The notes: generated from the letters alone by a model not told the origin. A stretch of DNA of 63,126 nucleotides from Thermaurantimonas aggregans (GCF_003851885.1 NZ_BHZE01000015.1:1-63126), one strand, 5' to 3'. Shown: positions 1 to 9,610, numbered from the stretch's first letter. A program made the numbers and translations.

Positions 1-190
1 CTTCAAATTTTTGCCTCTAAATAAAATTAACACCCAAAATGACGAAAATGGATTTTATAAATCATTGTATAACAAATATTTATAATTACAACTAAGCAAA
101 AAATAAAAAATCTGCGGAAGTCAGGAGGTAGAAACACGAAACGGAACGATATCGGTTTTTAAATAAATCGTGAAGATTTAAATGCATAAA
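1..190. other. AT-rich gene-free edge
   Basis: I see no gene here. The stretch is AT-rich, has stops in all frames, and runs into the hairpin that follows. It may be the trailer of a gene lying outside the window. Confidence 0.5.
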
Positions 191-226
191 AAAAGGCGTC
201 CTAAAATTCTCGGACGCCTTTTTTTA
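191..226. terminator. Bidirectional intrinsic terminator
   Basis: The arms AGGCGTCC (194-201) and GGACGCCT (212-219) form a perfect 8-bp stem with a 10-nt loop. A-rich sequence lies on the left and seven T on the right, so it can end transcription from either side. No gene in the window clearly feeds it from the left. It probably ends a plus-strand gene beyond the window edge. Confidence 0.8.
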
Positions 227-295
227 TTTGTTTGAAGGAGTATAAAAGGTGGGTTTGTATAAATCTGAAGTGCTAATGTTCTATGCGGTATATGA

Positions 296-499
296 ATTTT
301 AGATCGATCCTGGCAATTTTTAAGGTGGTGCAATTTCCTGTGGTCAGATGCAGCTGGGCAGATTATTAAAGACCTGCTGGTGAAAAAGATTTCTATTGAT
401 GTAGGTACGGCAATTCGTCAAGAATTTACTTTTGAAATTGCCTCAAGGAGTACGAGAATTACGTGGGATAAGAAAGTAGATAGAAGTCAGGGGGAGTGA
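296..499 (+). other. Unassigned open frame, possible gene remnant
   Basis: A 67-codon frame without an ATG stays open from just after a TGA at 293 to a TGA at 497-499. From about position 338 the translation looks protein-like (SDAAGQIIKDLLVKKISIDV and following, mixed polar and hydrophobic). I do not recognise it. It could be the 3' end of a decayed gene or a chance frame. No start, ribosome site or promoter is visible, so I do not call it a gene. Confidence 0.25.
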
Positions 500-574
500 T
501 TTGGGATTCAATGGGCGATGTGCAAAATGAAGGCAAAGAAGCACGAAGCACATTTGTCCCATGATCGATTCTCT

Positions 575-713
575 CGCGTGAGGCATGCGTAGGGCGCGCG
601 AAAGCGCGGTGCGAAGGCGACGCGCAGCGGAGCCGTAGCACGGAAGCGAAGCGTACCCCGGAGCACGCCGACCCGAACGACTGAGCGCAGCGAAGGAAGT
701 GAGGGGCACGCCC
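575..713 (-). repeat. GC-rich dispersed repeat, copy A1
   Basis: Read on the minus strand, this 139-bp island starts with GGGCGTGCCCCTC and ends with CATGCCTCACGCGAG. It is nearly the same as the block at 48481-48621 and shares both ends with the block at 48872-49112. It is full of short TTCGC/GCGAA and CGCTTCGC inverted words and is far richer in GC than its surroundings. It begins about 19 bases after the metF stop codon, in the sense orientation, preceded by a T-rich tract. Open frames on both strands here are side effects of base composition. I treat it as non-coding intergenic repeat DNA that would lie in the metF 3' untranslated region. Confidence 0.8.
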
Positions 714-731
714 AAATACAAAATAAAAAAA

Positions 732-1685
732 TCAAAACACCGCTGCTGCTACCTTATAGATGTTGTCGCTCTTGCCCATGGAGTAATAATGGATAACTGG
801 TACGCCGGCTTTTTTGAGCTCCAGGCTCTGCTGTATGGCCCATTCGATGCCTATCTGGCGGACGGCCGTATTGTCTTTGGCCTTGAGGATTTCGATTGAA
901 AGATCATCAGGAATGTCCACATGAAACATGTGGGGTATAAGGGAGAGCTGCTTTTTGGTGGCCAGGGGCTTAATGCCGGGAATGATCGGCACTGTGATGC
1001 CGGCTTGACGGCACTTATCGACGAAGTCGAAATACACGCGGTTGTCGAAGAAAAGCTGGGTTACGACATAGTCGGCACCGGCATCGACCTTGCGCTTGAG
1101 GTTTTGGATGTCAATAGATAGGTTTGGTGCTTCGAAGTGCTTTTCCGGATATCCGGCTACGCCTATGCAAAAGTTGGTGGGCGTGTTGTTTTCTATCTCT
1201 TCATCGAGGTAGATGCCGCGATTGAGGTTTTGGATTTGTTCGACGAGCTGATAGGCGTAATGGTGGCCATCTGGCTCGGGGATGAAGTAACGCTGTCCTT
1301 TTTGGGAATCGCCCCGAAGAGCCAACACGTTCTGTATGCCGAGGAAGTCGAGTTCGATCAGTACATTTTCTGTTTCTTCTTTTGAAAATCCTCCGCAGAG
1401 CAGATGGGGAACAGCTTCTACCTTGTAGCGGTGCATGATAGCGGCACAAAGGCCTACGGTACCGGGGCGTTTGCGCACAACTTTTTGTTCGTATAGTCCG
1501 TTGGGCAGCGGACGTAAGACTGTTTCTTCACGATGATAGGTTACGTTGATAAATGGCGGTTTAAACTCCATGAGGGGGTCTATGTTGGTATAGACATCGT
1601 AAATATTGTCGCCTTTCAGGGGTGGGAGTATTTCAAAGGAAAAAAGGGTTTCTTTGGCGTTTCGGATGATATCGATGACTTTCAT
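732..1685 (-). CDS. metF: Methylenetetrahydrofolate reductase
   Basis: This flavoenzyme reduces 5,10-methylene-THF to 5-methyl-THF, the methyl donor used by the neighbouring methionine synthase. The 317-residue protein is close to the usual bacterial length of about 300. The N-terminus carries the SFEILPP motif, whose glutamate matches the catalytic Glu of the family, followed by NVTYHRE. The central ALRGD motif and the FCIGVAGYPEKH stretch are typical of the FAD-binding TIM barrel. The ATG start lies 21 bases downstream of the metH stop, so the two genes form one operon under the SAM riboswitch ahead of metH. A GC-rich repeat follows the stop codon. Confidence 0.96.
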   Translation of the reverse strand: MKVIDIIRNAKETLFSFEILPPLKGDNIYDVYTNIDPLMEFKPPFINVTYHREETVLRPLPNGLYEQKVVRKRPGTVGLCAAIMHRYKVEAVPHLLCGGFSKEETENVLIELDFLGIQNVLALRGDSQKGQRYFIPEPDGHHYAYQLVEQIQNLNRGIYLDEEIENNTPTNFCIGVAGYPEKHFEAPNLSIDIQNLKRKVDAGADYVVTQLFFDNRVYFDFVDKCRQAGITVPIIPGIKPLATKKQLSLIPHMFHVDIPDDLSIEILKAKDNTAVRQIGIEWAIQQSLELKKAGVPVIHYYSMGKSDNIYKVAAAVF

Positions 1686-1706
1686 ATGTACGGTAAGGGA
1701 TAATGG

Positions 1707-4700
1707 TTAAAAGTTGAGAATGGGTTGAAGCCAACGAGTGGCGGTTTCGATGTCCCAGCCTTTGCGTCGGGCGTAGTCGAGCAGCTGCGATTGGTCGATT
1801 TTGCCGATGCCGAAATAGCGCGCTTCAGGGTGTGCGAAGTACCAGCCGCTCACTGAGGACGCTGGCCACATGGCGAGGCTTTCGGTAAGGGTAGTACCGA
1901 TGTTCTTTTCGACTTCGAGCAGTTTCCAGATGGTTGGCTTCTCGGTGTGGTCGGGGCAGGCAGGATAGCCGGGAGCCGGACGTATGCCGCGGTAAAGCTC
2001 GCGGATAAGGGCTTCGTTGTCGAGCTGTTCGTCGGCGGCATAGCCCCAGTAGTGTTTGCGCACTTGCTCGTGCAGGCATTCAGCAAAGGCTTCGGCGAAG
2101 CGATCAGCCAACGCCTTGACGAGGATAGCTCGGTAGTCGTCGTGCTGCTGTTCGTAGTGGTGCGCCAAATCGTCGGCTCCGAATATGGAGACTACAAAGG
2201 CACCGAGGTAGTCGGTTAGGCCGCTCTCAAGAGGTGCGAGGTAGTCGGCAAGGGCCAGGTTGGGCTGACCGGTAGGTTTGGGCGTTTGCTGTCGCAAGCT
2301 ATGAAAGCGAAGGACCTGATCGGGCTTGTGATACACGATCATATCGTCGATATCTACCGTATTGGCCGGGAAGATGCCGAAGACGGCGCGAGCTGTGAGT
2401 TTTTGGTTGGCAATGATTTCGTCGAGCATGCGATTGGCATCTTCGTAGAGTTTAGTGGCTTCGGCACCTACGACGGGGTCTTGCAGAATTTTTGGGAAGC
2501 GACCTGCCAGCTCCCAGGCCTGGAAAAAGGGCGTCCAGTCGAAGTAGCGACGCAGTGTATCGAGGGGGAAGTTTTCGAGTACCTGGATGTCTTCGACGCG
2601 TGGCCGGGGCGGGGAATACGAGTGCCAGTTGAGCTGCAGGCGACGTTTTCGAGCTTCGTCGATAGATAAGAGTTCTTTTTCGCTTTGTTTGCGGAGGTAG
2701 CCTTCACGCAGGCGATCGTATTCTTCGCGGGTTTGGCGTACAAATTCATCGCGCTGATCGGGGCTGATCAGGGCTGCAGCCACTGGTACCGAACGAGAAG
2801 CGTCGAGTACGTGTACTACAGGGCCTGAATATTCAGGGGCGATTTTTACAGCTGTATGCGCGCGAGATGTGGTGGCCCCACCAATTAGCAAGGGGATGGT
2901 CATTTTGCGCTTTTCCATTTCGCGAGCCACGTACACCATTTCGTCGAGCGATGGGGTGATCAGGCCTGACAGACCTATGATGTCCACTGCTTCGCGCTGG
3001 GCGGTTTCAAGTATTTTTTCAAGGGGTACCATCACCCCCAGGTCGATCACTTCAAAATTGTTGCACGCCAGTACGACGCCAACGATGTTTTTGCCGATAT
3101 CGTGTACATCGCCTTTTACGGTAGCCAGAAGAATTTTGCCGGCGCCGGTGCGTTGACCTTCTGATTGGTTCTGAAGCTTTTCGGCTTGGAGGAAAGGCTC
3201 GAGATAAGCAACGGATTTTTTCATTACCCGAGCACTTTTTACTACCTGAGGCAGAAACATTTTACCTTCACCAAAGAGGTCTCCTACCACGTTCATACCC
3301 GCCATTAGCGGGCCTTCGATCACATCGAGTGGCCGGCCGTATTTCTGGCGAGCTTCTTCGGTGTCTTGTTCGATGAATTCGTCTATTCCCTTGATGAGGG
3401 CGTGTTTGAGTCGTTCTTCGACCGACCAAGAGCGCCATTCGTCGTCTCGGGTTTTTACCTTTTCGGTGCCTTTGTAGCGCTCAGCGAGCTCAATAAGGCG
3501 TTCAGTAGCGTCGGGCCGGCGGTTAAAGAGCACGTCTTCGACGCGTTCGCGCAATTCGGGTTCTATCTCTTCATACACGCCTATCTGACCAGCATTGACG
3601 ATACCCATATCGAGACCTGCTTTAATGGCGTGGTATAAAAAGGCCGTGTGCATTGCCTCGCGCACAGGTTCATTGCCGCGGAAGGAAAATGATATATTTG
3701 AAATACCACCGCTGACTTTAGCCCCTGGCAGGTTTTCTTTAATCCACTTAGTAGCTCTGATAAAGTCGATTGCATAGTTGTTGTGCTCGGGTATGCCGGT
3801 GGCTACAGTTAGAATGTTTGGATCGAAGATGATGTCTTCAGGCGGGAAGCCTACTTTGTTGACAAGAATATCGTATGCGCGTTTGCAAATTTCAATTCGT
3901 CGCTCATAGGTATCGGCTTGGCCTTGTTCGTCGAATGCCATCACTACCACGGCAGCTCCGTAATCGCGTATTTTCTCGGCGTATTCGATGAATTTTTCTT
4001 CGCCTTCTTTTAGCGAAATAGAGTTGACAATGGCTTTGCCTTGAACGCACTTTAGCCCGGCTTCGATAACCGACCACTTTGAGGAGTCGATCATAATGGG
4101 AACACGCGAAATGTCGGGCTCTGACGCGATGAGATTTAAAAAGGTGGTCATGGCCTTTTCGCTGTCGAGCATGCCCTCATCCATATTTACGTCGATGATC
4201 TGAGCGCCGTTTTCTACCTGCTGACGGGCAATTTCCAAGGCCTTTTGATAATTGCCCTCTCTAATGAGGCGTGCAAATTGACGCGAGCCGGTTACATTGG
4301 TGCGTTCACCAATGTTGATGAAGTTTAAACCTGGGCGCACGACCACGGGCTCCAGGCCGCTGAGCTTCATGTAATGCGGCAGATTGGGCAACGGACGGGG
4401 CTTGTATTTGGCAGCTTCTTCAGCTATGAGCTTGATGTGGTCGGGTGTAGTACCGCAGCAGCCACCGATGATGTTTACAAGGTTTTCTTCCAGGAATTCG
4501 CGAATCTGCTCGCGCATCATTTCCGGTGTTTCGTCGTAATGGCCGAAGGCGTTGGGCAGTCCAGCATTGGGATGTGCTGAGATGTGAAATTCGGCATGAC
4601 GTGCAAGGTCTGCCAGGTAAGGCTTCATTTGATGCGCTCCGAGGGCGCAATTGAGCCCAATGCTCAGCAGAGGGATGTGAGAAAGTGAGTAAAGAAATGC

Positions 4701-5411
4701 TTCAACCGTTTGACCGGATAGGGTGCGGCCACTGTTGTCGGTGATGGTGCCACTTACCATGATGGGCAGCTGTGGCTTGCCTGTGGTTTTAAAATATTTT
4801 CGAATAGCGTAAAGGGCTGCCTTGGCATTTAGGGTATCGAAAATGGTTTCAACGAGCAGTATATCCACACCGCCTTCAACCAATCCGGCTACTTGCTCAT
4901 GGTAGGCTTCTACCAGCTCATCGAATGTGATGGCTCGATAGCCGGGTTGATTTACATCGGGCGATAGGGAAGCTGTTTTGTTGGTTGGACCAATAGAGCC
5001 AGCTACGAAGCGCGGCTTTTTGGGTGTAAGTGCTGTAAACTCATCAGCTACTCGGCGGGCAAGGCGTGCAGCTTCTACGTTGAGTTCGTAGCTGAAGTCT
5101 TCCATGTGGTAATCGGCCATTGAGATGCGCTGACTGTTGAAAGTGTTGGTCTCCAATATGTCAGCTCCTGCCTCAAGATATTGGCGATGTATCTCTTCGA
5201 TGATGTGCGGCTGGGTGAGTACCAGCAGGTCGTTGTTGCCTTTGAGCGGGTGAGGCCAGTCGGCAAAGCGCGTTCCGCGGTAGGCTGCTTCATCGAGGCC
5301 ATATCGTTGAATCATGGTGCCCATAGCACCGTCGAGTACCAGAATGCGTTGGGAAATAGCTTCGTAAAGGCGCTTTATGCGGCTTTGAGTAGAAAGGGTT
5401 TGTGTAGTCAT
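1707..5411 (-). CDS. metH: Cobalamin-dependent methionine synthase
   Basis: It transfers the methyl group of 5-methyl-THF through cobalamin to homocysteine. At 1234 residues it is full length and holds all four modules in one chain. The homocysteine-binding barrel (about 1-335) has its zinc cysteines at C255 and C318/C319 ([10 protein letters not shown]). The pterin-binding barrel follows with [13 protein letters not shown] (about 370). Then come the cobalamin cap and Rossmann domain with GDVHDIGKN, whose His is the lower axial ligand, and the C-terminal SAM-binding reactivation domain with [15 protein letters not shown]. The start is the first ATG after the riboswitch, 28 bases beyond its P1 helix. 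It is co-transcribed with metF. Confidence 0.98.
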   Translation of the reverse strand: MTTQTLSTQSRIKRLYEAISQRILVLDGAMGTMIQRYGLDEAAYRGTRFADWPHPLKGNNDLLVLTQPHIIEEIHRQYLEAGADILETNTFNSQRISMADYHMEDFSYELNVEAARLARRVADEFTALTPKKPRFVAGSIGPTNKTASLSPDVNQPGYRAITFDELVEAYHEQVAGLVEGGVDILLVETIFDTLNAKAALYAIRKYFKTTGKPQLPIMVSGTITDNSGRTLSGQTVEAFLYSLSHIPLLSIGLNCALGAHQMKPYLADLARHAEFHISAHPNAGLPNAFGHYDETPEMMREQIREFLEENLVNIIGGCCGTTPDHIKLIAEEAAKYKPRPLPNLPHYMKLSGLEPVVVRPGLNFINIGERTNVTGSRQFARLIREGNYQKALEIARQQVENGAQIIDVNMDEGMLDSEKAMTTFLNLIASEPDISRVPIMIDSSKWSVIEAGLKCVQGKAIVNSISLKEGEEKFIEYAEKIRDYGAAVVVMAFDEQGQADTYERRIEICKRAYDILVNKVGFPPEDIIFDPNILTVATGIPEHNNYAIDFIRATKWIKENLPGAKVSGGISNISFSFRGNEPVREAMHTAFLYHAIKAGLDMGIVNAGQIGVYEEIEPELRERVEDVLFNRRPDATERLIELAERYKGTEKVKTRDDEWRSWSVEERLKHALIKGIDEFIEQDTEEARQKYGRPLDVIEGPLMAGMNVVGDLFGEGKMFLPQVVKSARVMKKSVAYLEPFLQAEKLQNQSEGQRTGAGKILLATVKGDVHDIGKNIVGVVLACNNFEVIDLGVMVPLEKILETAQREAVDIIGLSGLITPSLDEMVYVAREMEKRKMTIPLLIGGATTSRAHTAVKIAPEYSGPVVHVLDASRSVPVAAALISPDQRDEFVRQTREEYDRLREGYLRKQSEKELLSIDEARKRRLQLNWHSYSPPRPRVEDIQVLENFPLDTLRRYFDWTPFFQAWELAGRFPKILQDPVVGAEATKLYEDANRMLDEIIANQKLTARAVFGIFPANTVDIDDMIVYHKPDQVLRFHSLRQQTPKPTGQPNLALADYLAPLESGLTDYLGAFVVSIFGADDLAHHYEQQHDDYRAILVKALADRFAEAFAECLHEQVRKHYWGYAADEQLDNEALIRELYRGIRPAPGYPACPDHTEKPTIWKLLEVEKNIGTTLTESLAMWPASSVSGWYFAHPEARYFGIGKIDQSQLLDYARRKGWDIETATRWLQPILNF

Positions 5412-5439
5412 TGGCTCTTTCAGTCTTCATTGATTATCT

Positions 5440-5630
5440 GCCTACCAAGAGCCGGGGCTTGCCGCCTTATATGTTTCAGATTTGCATTTGACCTCGGTGA
5501 ATCGGTCTGGCGCTCATCTGCTTCCGAAGGCTTATGTGCCATTCGGAACCGGAATTAGCACCCTGCTGCCACAGGGGTTCAGGGTTGCTAAGACATCACA
5601 GGGCCGGTCCCTCCGTCTTTCTTGATAAGC
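5440..5630 (-). ncRNA. SAM-I riboswitch (S-box leader)
   Basis: On the minus strand the leader carries the SAM-I core: GGAGGGACCGGCCC, then a diverged GATGTCTTAGCAACC, then GGTGCTAATTCC. The outer P1 helix pairs GCTTATCAAGA (5620-5630) with TCTTGGTAGGC (5440-5450), all eleven positions pairing with G-U allowed. An extended arm near P4 (AGCCTTCGGAAGC) makes it longer than most S-boxes. Only 28 bases separate P1 from the metH ATG, with no obvious intrinsic terminator. Control is therefore more likely at translation initiation, or through a structure overlapping P1. Confidence 0.92.
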
Positions 5631-5634
5631 GAAG

Positions 5635-5642
5635 CAAATGTA
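5635..5642 (-). promoter_or_regulatory. Promoter -7 box for metH-metF
   Basis: TACATTTG matches the Bacteroidota -7 consensus TAnnTTTG exactly. It ends 4 bases before the first base of the riboswitch P1 helix, so transcription would begin right at the riboswitch. No clear -33 TTTG is visible at the usual spacing. Confidence 0.6.
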
Positions 5643-5824
5643 TGTATCAAACGTCATGTTTTGAAAGGAGGAAATACTTCAATTTGAATGAACTTTTTTT
5701 AAAACCGCAAAAAAAATTTGTGTGCTATCGTATAATCTTCTGAATTTCTGAGTTGTCGAGTACTGAGTTGTACAAATCGCACATCGAATGCGTACCTCAT
5801 TATACCGAATAGTGCTTGAAACCC

Positions 5825-5832
5825 TACTTTTG
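5825..5832 (+). promoter_or_regulatory. Promoter -7 box for gpsA
   Basis: TACTTTTG matches TAnnTTTG. It would start transcription near 5838, giving a leader of about 15 bases before the TTG start of gpsA. The 180 bases between this box and the metH promoter hold nothing else that I recognise. Confidence 0.55.
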
Positions 5833-5852
5833 CTCCGCATAGAATTGCCGCC

Positions 5853-6869
5853 TTGGTCTTATCAGATTTCTATAACGTTGAAAATAAGCGCATTGCCGTT
5901 TTAGGGGGCGGCAGTATGGCCACAGCTTTAGTGAAGGTGCTGAGCGAAAACAACGACCAGATTTACTGGTGGATGCGCAATAAAGAGGCCATCGAACACA
6001 TCCGAAAATTTGGCCATAACCCCCGCTATTTGAGCAATGCTGAGCTCAATACTGAAAACATTACCCTAAGCGACGACATCGATGAAATTTGTGCAGCTGC
6101 TGACATCATTATATTAGTAATTCCATCGGCCTTTTTACGCGATGCAATTGAAAAAACGACTGTTGATCTCAGTGAGAAGATCATATTTTCTTCCATCAAA
6201 GGAATAGTGCCTGGTGTAAACATGATCGTGGGTGAATACCTAAACTCAGTGCTAGGCATTCCGCTCGATAACATTGGCGTAATTGCAGGCCCGTGTCATG
6301 CAGAGGAGGTTGCCCTCGAGCGCCTTAGCTACTTGACACTTGCCAGCATCGATATGGAACATGCATATGTACTCGGTGCTCACCTCAGTTGCAGATACAT
6401 GCGCATCCAGATCAGCGACGACATTTATGGAACAGAGTATGCAGCTGTGCTTAAAAACATCTATGCAATAGCAGCGGGTATTTGTCATGGGCTTGGCTAT
6501 GGCGATAACTTTCAGGCAGTATTGGTGAGTAATGCCTTGCGCGAGATGAAGCGATTCATCAAGGCGGTTCATCCCATCAAACGAGATATTGCTGGGTCAG
6601 CCTATATGGGCGATTTGCTGGTAACAGCCTATTCACAGTTTAGCCGAAATCGCACACTGGGCACTATGGTAGGCAAGGGCTATTCAGTACAAGCGGCAAT
6701 GCTCGAGATGCGAATGGTAGCTGAGGGTTATTACGCTACCGGTCTCATCAGAAATATAAAAAAAGCCTACGATGTAAAAATGCCAATTGCTAATGCTGTG
6801 TACAAAATTCTCTACGAAGGCAAGCCGGCAGCTAAAGTGATCGAACGTCTTTCTCGCAAGTTTTCATGA
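5853..6869 (+). CDS. gpsA: NAD(P)-dependent glycerol-3-phosphate dehydrogenase
   Basis: It makes sn-glycerol 3-phosphate from dihydroxyacetone phosphate for membrane lipid synthesis. The 338-residue protein has the N-terminal nucleotide-binding motif IAVLGGGSMATAL, the IAGPCHAEE stretch, and the catalytic-lysine region EYAAVLKNIYAIAAGICHGLGYGDN seen in GpsA proteins. Length fits the family (330-340). The start is a TTG at 5853. No in-frame ATG precedes the Rossmann motif, and the promoter box 20 bases upstream leaves little room for another start. It overlaps the next gene by 4 bases. Confidence 0.95.
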   Translation: MVLSDFYNVENKRIAVLGGGSMATALVKVLSENNDQIYWWMRNKEAIEHIRKFGHNPRYLSNAELNTENITLSDDIDEICAAADIIILVIPSAFLRDAIEKTTVDLSEKIIFSSIKGIVPGVNMIVGEYLNSVLGIPLDNIGVIAGPCHAEEVALERLSYLTLASIDMEHAYVLGAHLSCRYMRIQISDDIYGTEYAAVLKNIYAIAAGICHGLGYGDNFQAVLVSNALREMKRFIKAVHPIKRDIAGSAYMGDLLVTAYSQFSRNRTLGTMVGKGYSVQAAMLEMRMVAEGYYATGLIRNIKKAYDVKMPIANAVYKILYEGKPAAKVIERLSRKFS

Positions 6870-7687
6870 AGCACAAAGGCCAATATATTCGCAAGCAAGA
6901 TGGCTCCACCCAGCCTTTTGACACAGAGAAGTTCATATATTCTCTTGTAAAATCGGGGCTCAGTAACGAGGCGGCCCAAGAGCTGGCTGAAGACGTACTT
7001 CAACGTACAAAACCCTATGAAAGCACACGTGACCTGAAGCGACGCACCCACTCGCTACTATACCGCAAGCATCCAGACGCAGCGTGTCGTTACCGACTGA
7101 AAGATGCCCTGATGAAACTTGGCCCGACCGGATACCCCTTTGAGCATCTCATGGCGCAAGTTCTTGCTAAACAAGGATTTAAAACACAGGTTGGTCAGCA
7201 GTTAAAGGGCAAATGTGTTCAACACGAAGTGGATGTAATTGCTGTGGCTAACGACACCGTGTTGCTGATGGAATGCAAATACCACAATCAGCCCCATGTA
7301 AAAAGCGACGTAAAAGTACCCTTGTACGTTAAAGCTCGGTTTGACGATTTGCGCCATCTTTATCCAGATAAGAAGTTGATTTATTCTGTCGCATGTAACA
7401 CCCGATTTTCTGACGATGCTCTCATGTATGGCCAATGTGCAGGAATTCAAATGATTAGTTGGAAACATCCGGCACACAACAGTTTGAATTATTTGCTGGA
7501 TCACTTCAAGGTGTATCCTATATCAGTTTTGCGATGGCTGCATCGATCAGAGCTCGAGGTTTTGTTTGAAAATGCTATTTATACGACAAGAGATTTAGTA
7601 AGATCATCAGAAATATTGTTCAACTTTGTTAAGGATCCACTGCGCCGAAAGAGAATTCTTGACGAAGCAGCAGCCTTAAACGATTAG
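6866..7687 (+). CDS. ATP-cone domain fused to an Mrr-like restriction endonuclease fold
   Basis: The 273-residue protein opens with an ATP-cone (about 5-90: YIRKQDGSTQPFD, then EKFIYSLVKSGLS), the nucleotide-sensing module best known from ribonucleotide reductase and NrdR. The second half looks like a PD-(D/E)xK nuclease: E93 in PFEHLMAQVL, D123 in HEVDVIAV, and E136-x-K138 in LLMECKYHNQ, spaced as in Mrr-type enzymes. All catalytic positions appear intact. Its start overlaps the gpsA stop (ATGA), so it is translated with a housekeeping gene, not in a restriction cluster. The biological role is unknown. An ATP- or dATP-gated DNA nuclease is inference. Confidence 0.75.
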   Translation: MKHKGQYIRKQDGSTQPFDTEKFIYSLVKSGLSNEAAQELAEDVLQRTKPYESTRDLKRRTHSLLYRKHPDAACRYRLKDALMKLGPTGYPFEHLMAQVLAKQGFKTQVGQQLKGKCVQHEVDVIAVANDTVLLMECKYHNQPHVKSDVKVPLYVKARFDDLRHLYPDKKLIYSVACNTRFSDDALMYGQCAGIQMISWKHPAHNSLNYLLDHFKVYPISVLRWLHRSELEVLFENAIYTTRDLVRSSEILFNFVKDPLRRKRILDEAAALND

Positions 7688-7785
7688 ATATTTTAACATC
7701 TGAGATAACTTCTTGATTTTTTTATGCATCCAAAAACAATTTGATTTTACTAATCCTTTTAAATACATTTACAGAAATTAAATGA

Positions 7786-8523
7786 GTGGCATTGTTTCGT
7801 CGGGTATTAAATACTGTTTTTAATCTGTTGATTTTTCCATTAATTATCTATACTCCTGCAAAAGCTCAGGTCGATAGTACCGTTGTGCGATTTTATATAC
7901 CGAGTTATTATTTTATTATAAGGACAAATGACAGGCTGTATGAATCGAGAAAGATAGTAAAGCTGCCACAAGGTCTACAACGCATACAGATTTATACTCC
8001 TGAGTTTGAATTGATTGATACCTTATTGATAGTAGAAGATGCCCCCGATGGCCAAATGGTAATGCCCTCTTTTCGCATAAATGAGGAATTTGATCGCTAC
8101 CAACGCCAGCTCAAAGAGTATCGCGATCGAAACTTCATTGAACTCGGTATCCCGCTGATTACATCCACTTTTGCTGTTGGTTACGCCCTTTATTATTTCA
8201 ACCGAGCCAATCTGAGTTACGACAATGCTGCCTGGTATTATAGAAAATGGCTTGGAGCCAATTTAAATGAGCGACAGACCTATCTAGATGAATTTCTGCG
8301 TCATGAGGCAGATTACAAAAGATATCGTGCTATGAACTACATTACGCTTGCTGTTGCTGGTGTTTCGACGGCTTTTACAGTGCGCGGCTACCTTCGATAC
8401 CGCAAGCGAAAAGTTCCCACTTTTCGCATTCCTCCTGTGCCCTTTTCTGAGTATTACTTGCGATTCGAACCTCTTACCTACGATTTGTTGTATCCAGGCA
8501 TTCGAATTATTGTTCCTTTTTAA
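7786..8523 (+). CDS. Exported protein of unknown function, two predicted membrane segments
   Basis: Not recognised. A 245-residue protein with a likely signal peptide (hydrophobic stretch ending at TPAKAQ, about residue 28), then a beta-rich section of about 80 residues. Two hydrophobic helices follow (about 143-160, GIPLITSTFAVGYALYYF, and about 190-205, YITLAVAGVSTAFTV) on either side of a tyrosine-rich charged linker. The early part resembles small PEGA-like surface domains, but weakly. The GTG at 7786 is the best start. An ATG at 7782 lies in another frame. The stop is 3 bases before the next gene. Confidence 0.6.
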   Translation: MALFRRVLNTVFNLLIFPLIIYTPAKAQVDSTVVRFYIPSYYFIIRTNDRLYESRKIVKLPQGLQRIQIYTPEFELIDTLLIVEDAPDGQMVMPSFRINEEFDRYQRQLKEYRDRNFIELGIPLITSTFAVGYALYYFNRANLSYDNAAWYYRKWLGANLNERQTYLDEFLRHEADYKRYRAMNYITLAVAGVSTAFTVRGYLRYRKRKVPTFRIPPVPFSEYYLRFEPLTYDLLYPGIRIIVPF

Positions 8524-8526
8524 GCA

Positions 8527-8982
8527 ATGAAGAAAGTATATGCATTTCTTTTGACCCTTACAGCGGTGGCTTGTGTAAAGTACCGAAACGATTTCAATCT
8601 TTCGGTGCACTTTCTCGACAGTTTTGTTTACACAAGTGGAATTTTTGACAGTTTAAAACTGAATTTGGTCAAAATAGAAAATCTCGAGCCAGAGGGAACG
8701 CTCAATTGCACCTATCAATTCAAAATTAAAATAGACCCCCAACACCAAGCAGAACTTCAAAAGCTCCAGTTGTACTTTTTTGATCTCGATTTTCAGGAAG
8801 ACAGAGCTGGTGGGCTCTATTATCGATTCAATGACATCGCTCGTGCTGATACTCTCGTTTTTAAACATCGTTCAATGCCTTGCAATGGCAAAGTGCGCTA
8901 TTTTTATCGCGTATATGCTCGTAGTGTAGCAGATGGCAATTTGGTTTTCATAAGCAATCCCAGACCTTTTGAATACAACTGA
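8527..8982 (+). CDS. Small lipoprotein of unknown function
   Basis: A 151-residue protein starting with KK and a hydrophobic stretch that ends in a lipobox-like TAVAC, so Cys16 is probably lipidated. The rest is beta-rich and ends in RPFEYN. It sits 3 bases after the preceding gene and 6 bases before the YbjQ gene, so the group is one transcript. I do not recognise a family. Confidence 0.65.
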   Translation: MKKVYAFLLTLTAVACVKYRNDFNLSVHFLDSFVYTSGIFDSLKLNLVKIENLEPEGTLNCTYQFKIKIDPQHQAELQKLQLYFFDLDFQEDRAGGLYYRFNDIARADTLVFKHRSMPCNGKVRYFYRVYARSVADGNLVFISNPRPFEYN

Positions 8983-8988
8983 AATTTT

Positions 8989-9321
8989 ATGTACAACAAT
9001 ATTCTGATTACCAATACTGAAACTCTTCCGGGTTACGAAGTTATAGAAATTTTAGGCATCGCTCGTGGCTCAACGGTAAGAGCACGAAACGTAGCCTCCG
9101 ACATTTTTGCCGGATTGAAGAACATAGTAGGTGGTGAAATATCAGAATACACAAAACTGATGGCCGATGCCCGCGAACAGGCTTTGAAGCGCATGACCGA
9201 TGACGCTGCTCGATTAGGCGCTGATGCTGTGGTAAACGTGCGTTTTACCACATCAGCCATCATGCAGGGCGCAGCCGAAATACTTGCGTATGGCACTGCC
9301 GTGCGCTTGCGTAAACTTTAA
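8989..9321 (+). CDS. YbjQ/UPF0145 family protein
   Basis: The 110-residue sequence matches the YbjQ family throughout: LPGYEVIEILGIARGSTVRA, an Ala-Arg-rich helix (LMADAREQALKRM), then LGADAVVNVRF and a C-terminal AYGTAVRL. The family forms small pentameric rings and is often annotated as heavy-metal-binding, but its cellular role is not settled. It follows two unknown envelope genes in the same operon. Confidence 0.9.
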   Translation: MYNNILITNTETLPGYEVIEILGIARGSTVRARNVASDIFAGLKNIVGGEISEYTKLMADAREQALKRMTDDAARLGADAVVNVRFTTSAIMQGAAEILAYGTAVRLRKL

Positions 9322-9330
9322 AAGGGTATC

Positions 9331-9468
9331 ATGGAGATTTTAGCTTTTTTAGCAGCATTCTTTTTCTACGCGGTGTCTAGTGTAATTGTTGTGCTTATAA
9401 TTATTTATTTGATAATTAGCAGAATACGTGAAAAGCGCCACGAAGATTTTGAGCATAGGGATAATTAA
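9331..9468 (+). CDS. 45-residue single-pass membrane protein
   Basis: A short gene 9 bases after the YbjQ stop with an ATG and a clean TAA. It encodes one long hydrophobic helix (residues 3-30, AFLAAFFFYAVSSVIVVLII) followed by a charged tail (RIREKRHEDFEHRDN), so the tail should stay in the cytoplasm by the positive-inside rule. The spacing suggests it is the last gene of the 7786-9468 operon. No family recognised. Confidence 0.55.
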   Translation: MEILAFLAAFFFYAVSSVIVVLIIIYLIISRIREKRHEDFEHRDN

Positions 9469-9530
9469 TTGACTTCTCTGAAGAAAAAGTTTACCTTAAA
9501 AAGGGCAAGTGTGCTCATCCCTTCAAACTG

Positions 9531-9538
9531 TACTTTTG
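9531..9538 (+). promoter_or_regulatory. Promoter -7 box for the PaaE-like reductase
   Basis: TACTTTTG, an exact TAnnTTTG match, lies 72 bases before the ATG at 9611. The same octamer precedes gpsA, the flippase gene, leuS and the lipoprotein at 62460. Confidence 0.5.
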
Positions 9539-9610
9539 CACAGCATTTAAAAACTTTTTAAAAGCAAAACAAATTTTTTAGCAATCAATTATTTAAATCA
9601 AAAAATATCT

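Noticed and set aside
443-735. Three overlapping minus-strand frames rich in Arg, Ala and Ser at the start of the window
   Set aside because: They lie in a GC-rich dispersed repeat. Open frames on several strands follow from base composition, and the repeat copy at 48481 does not keep them consistently.
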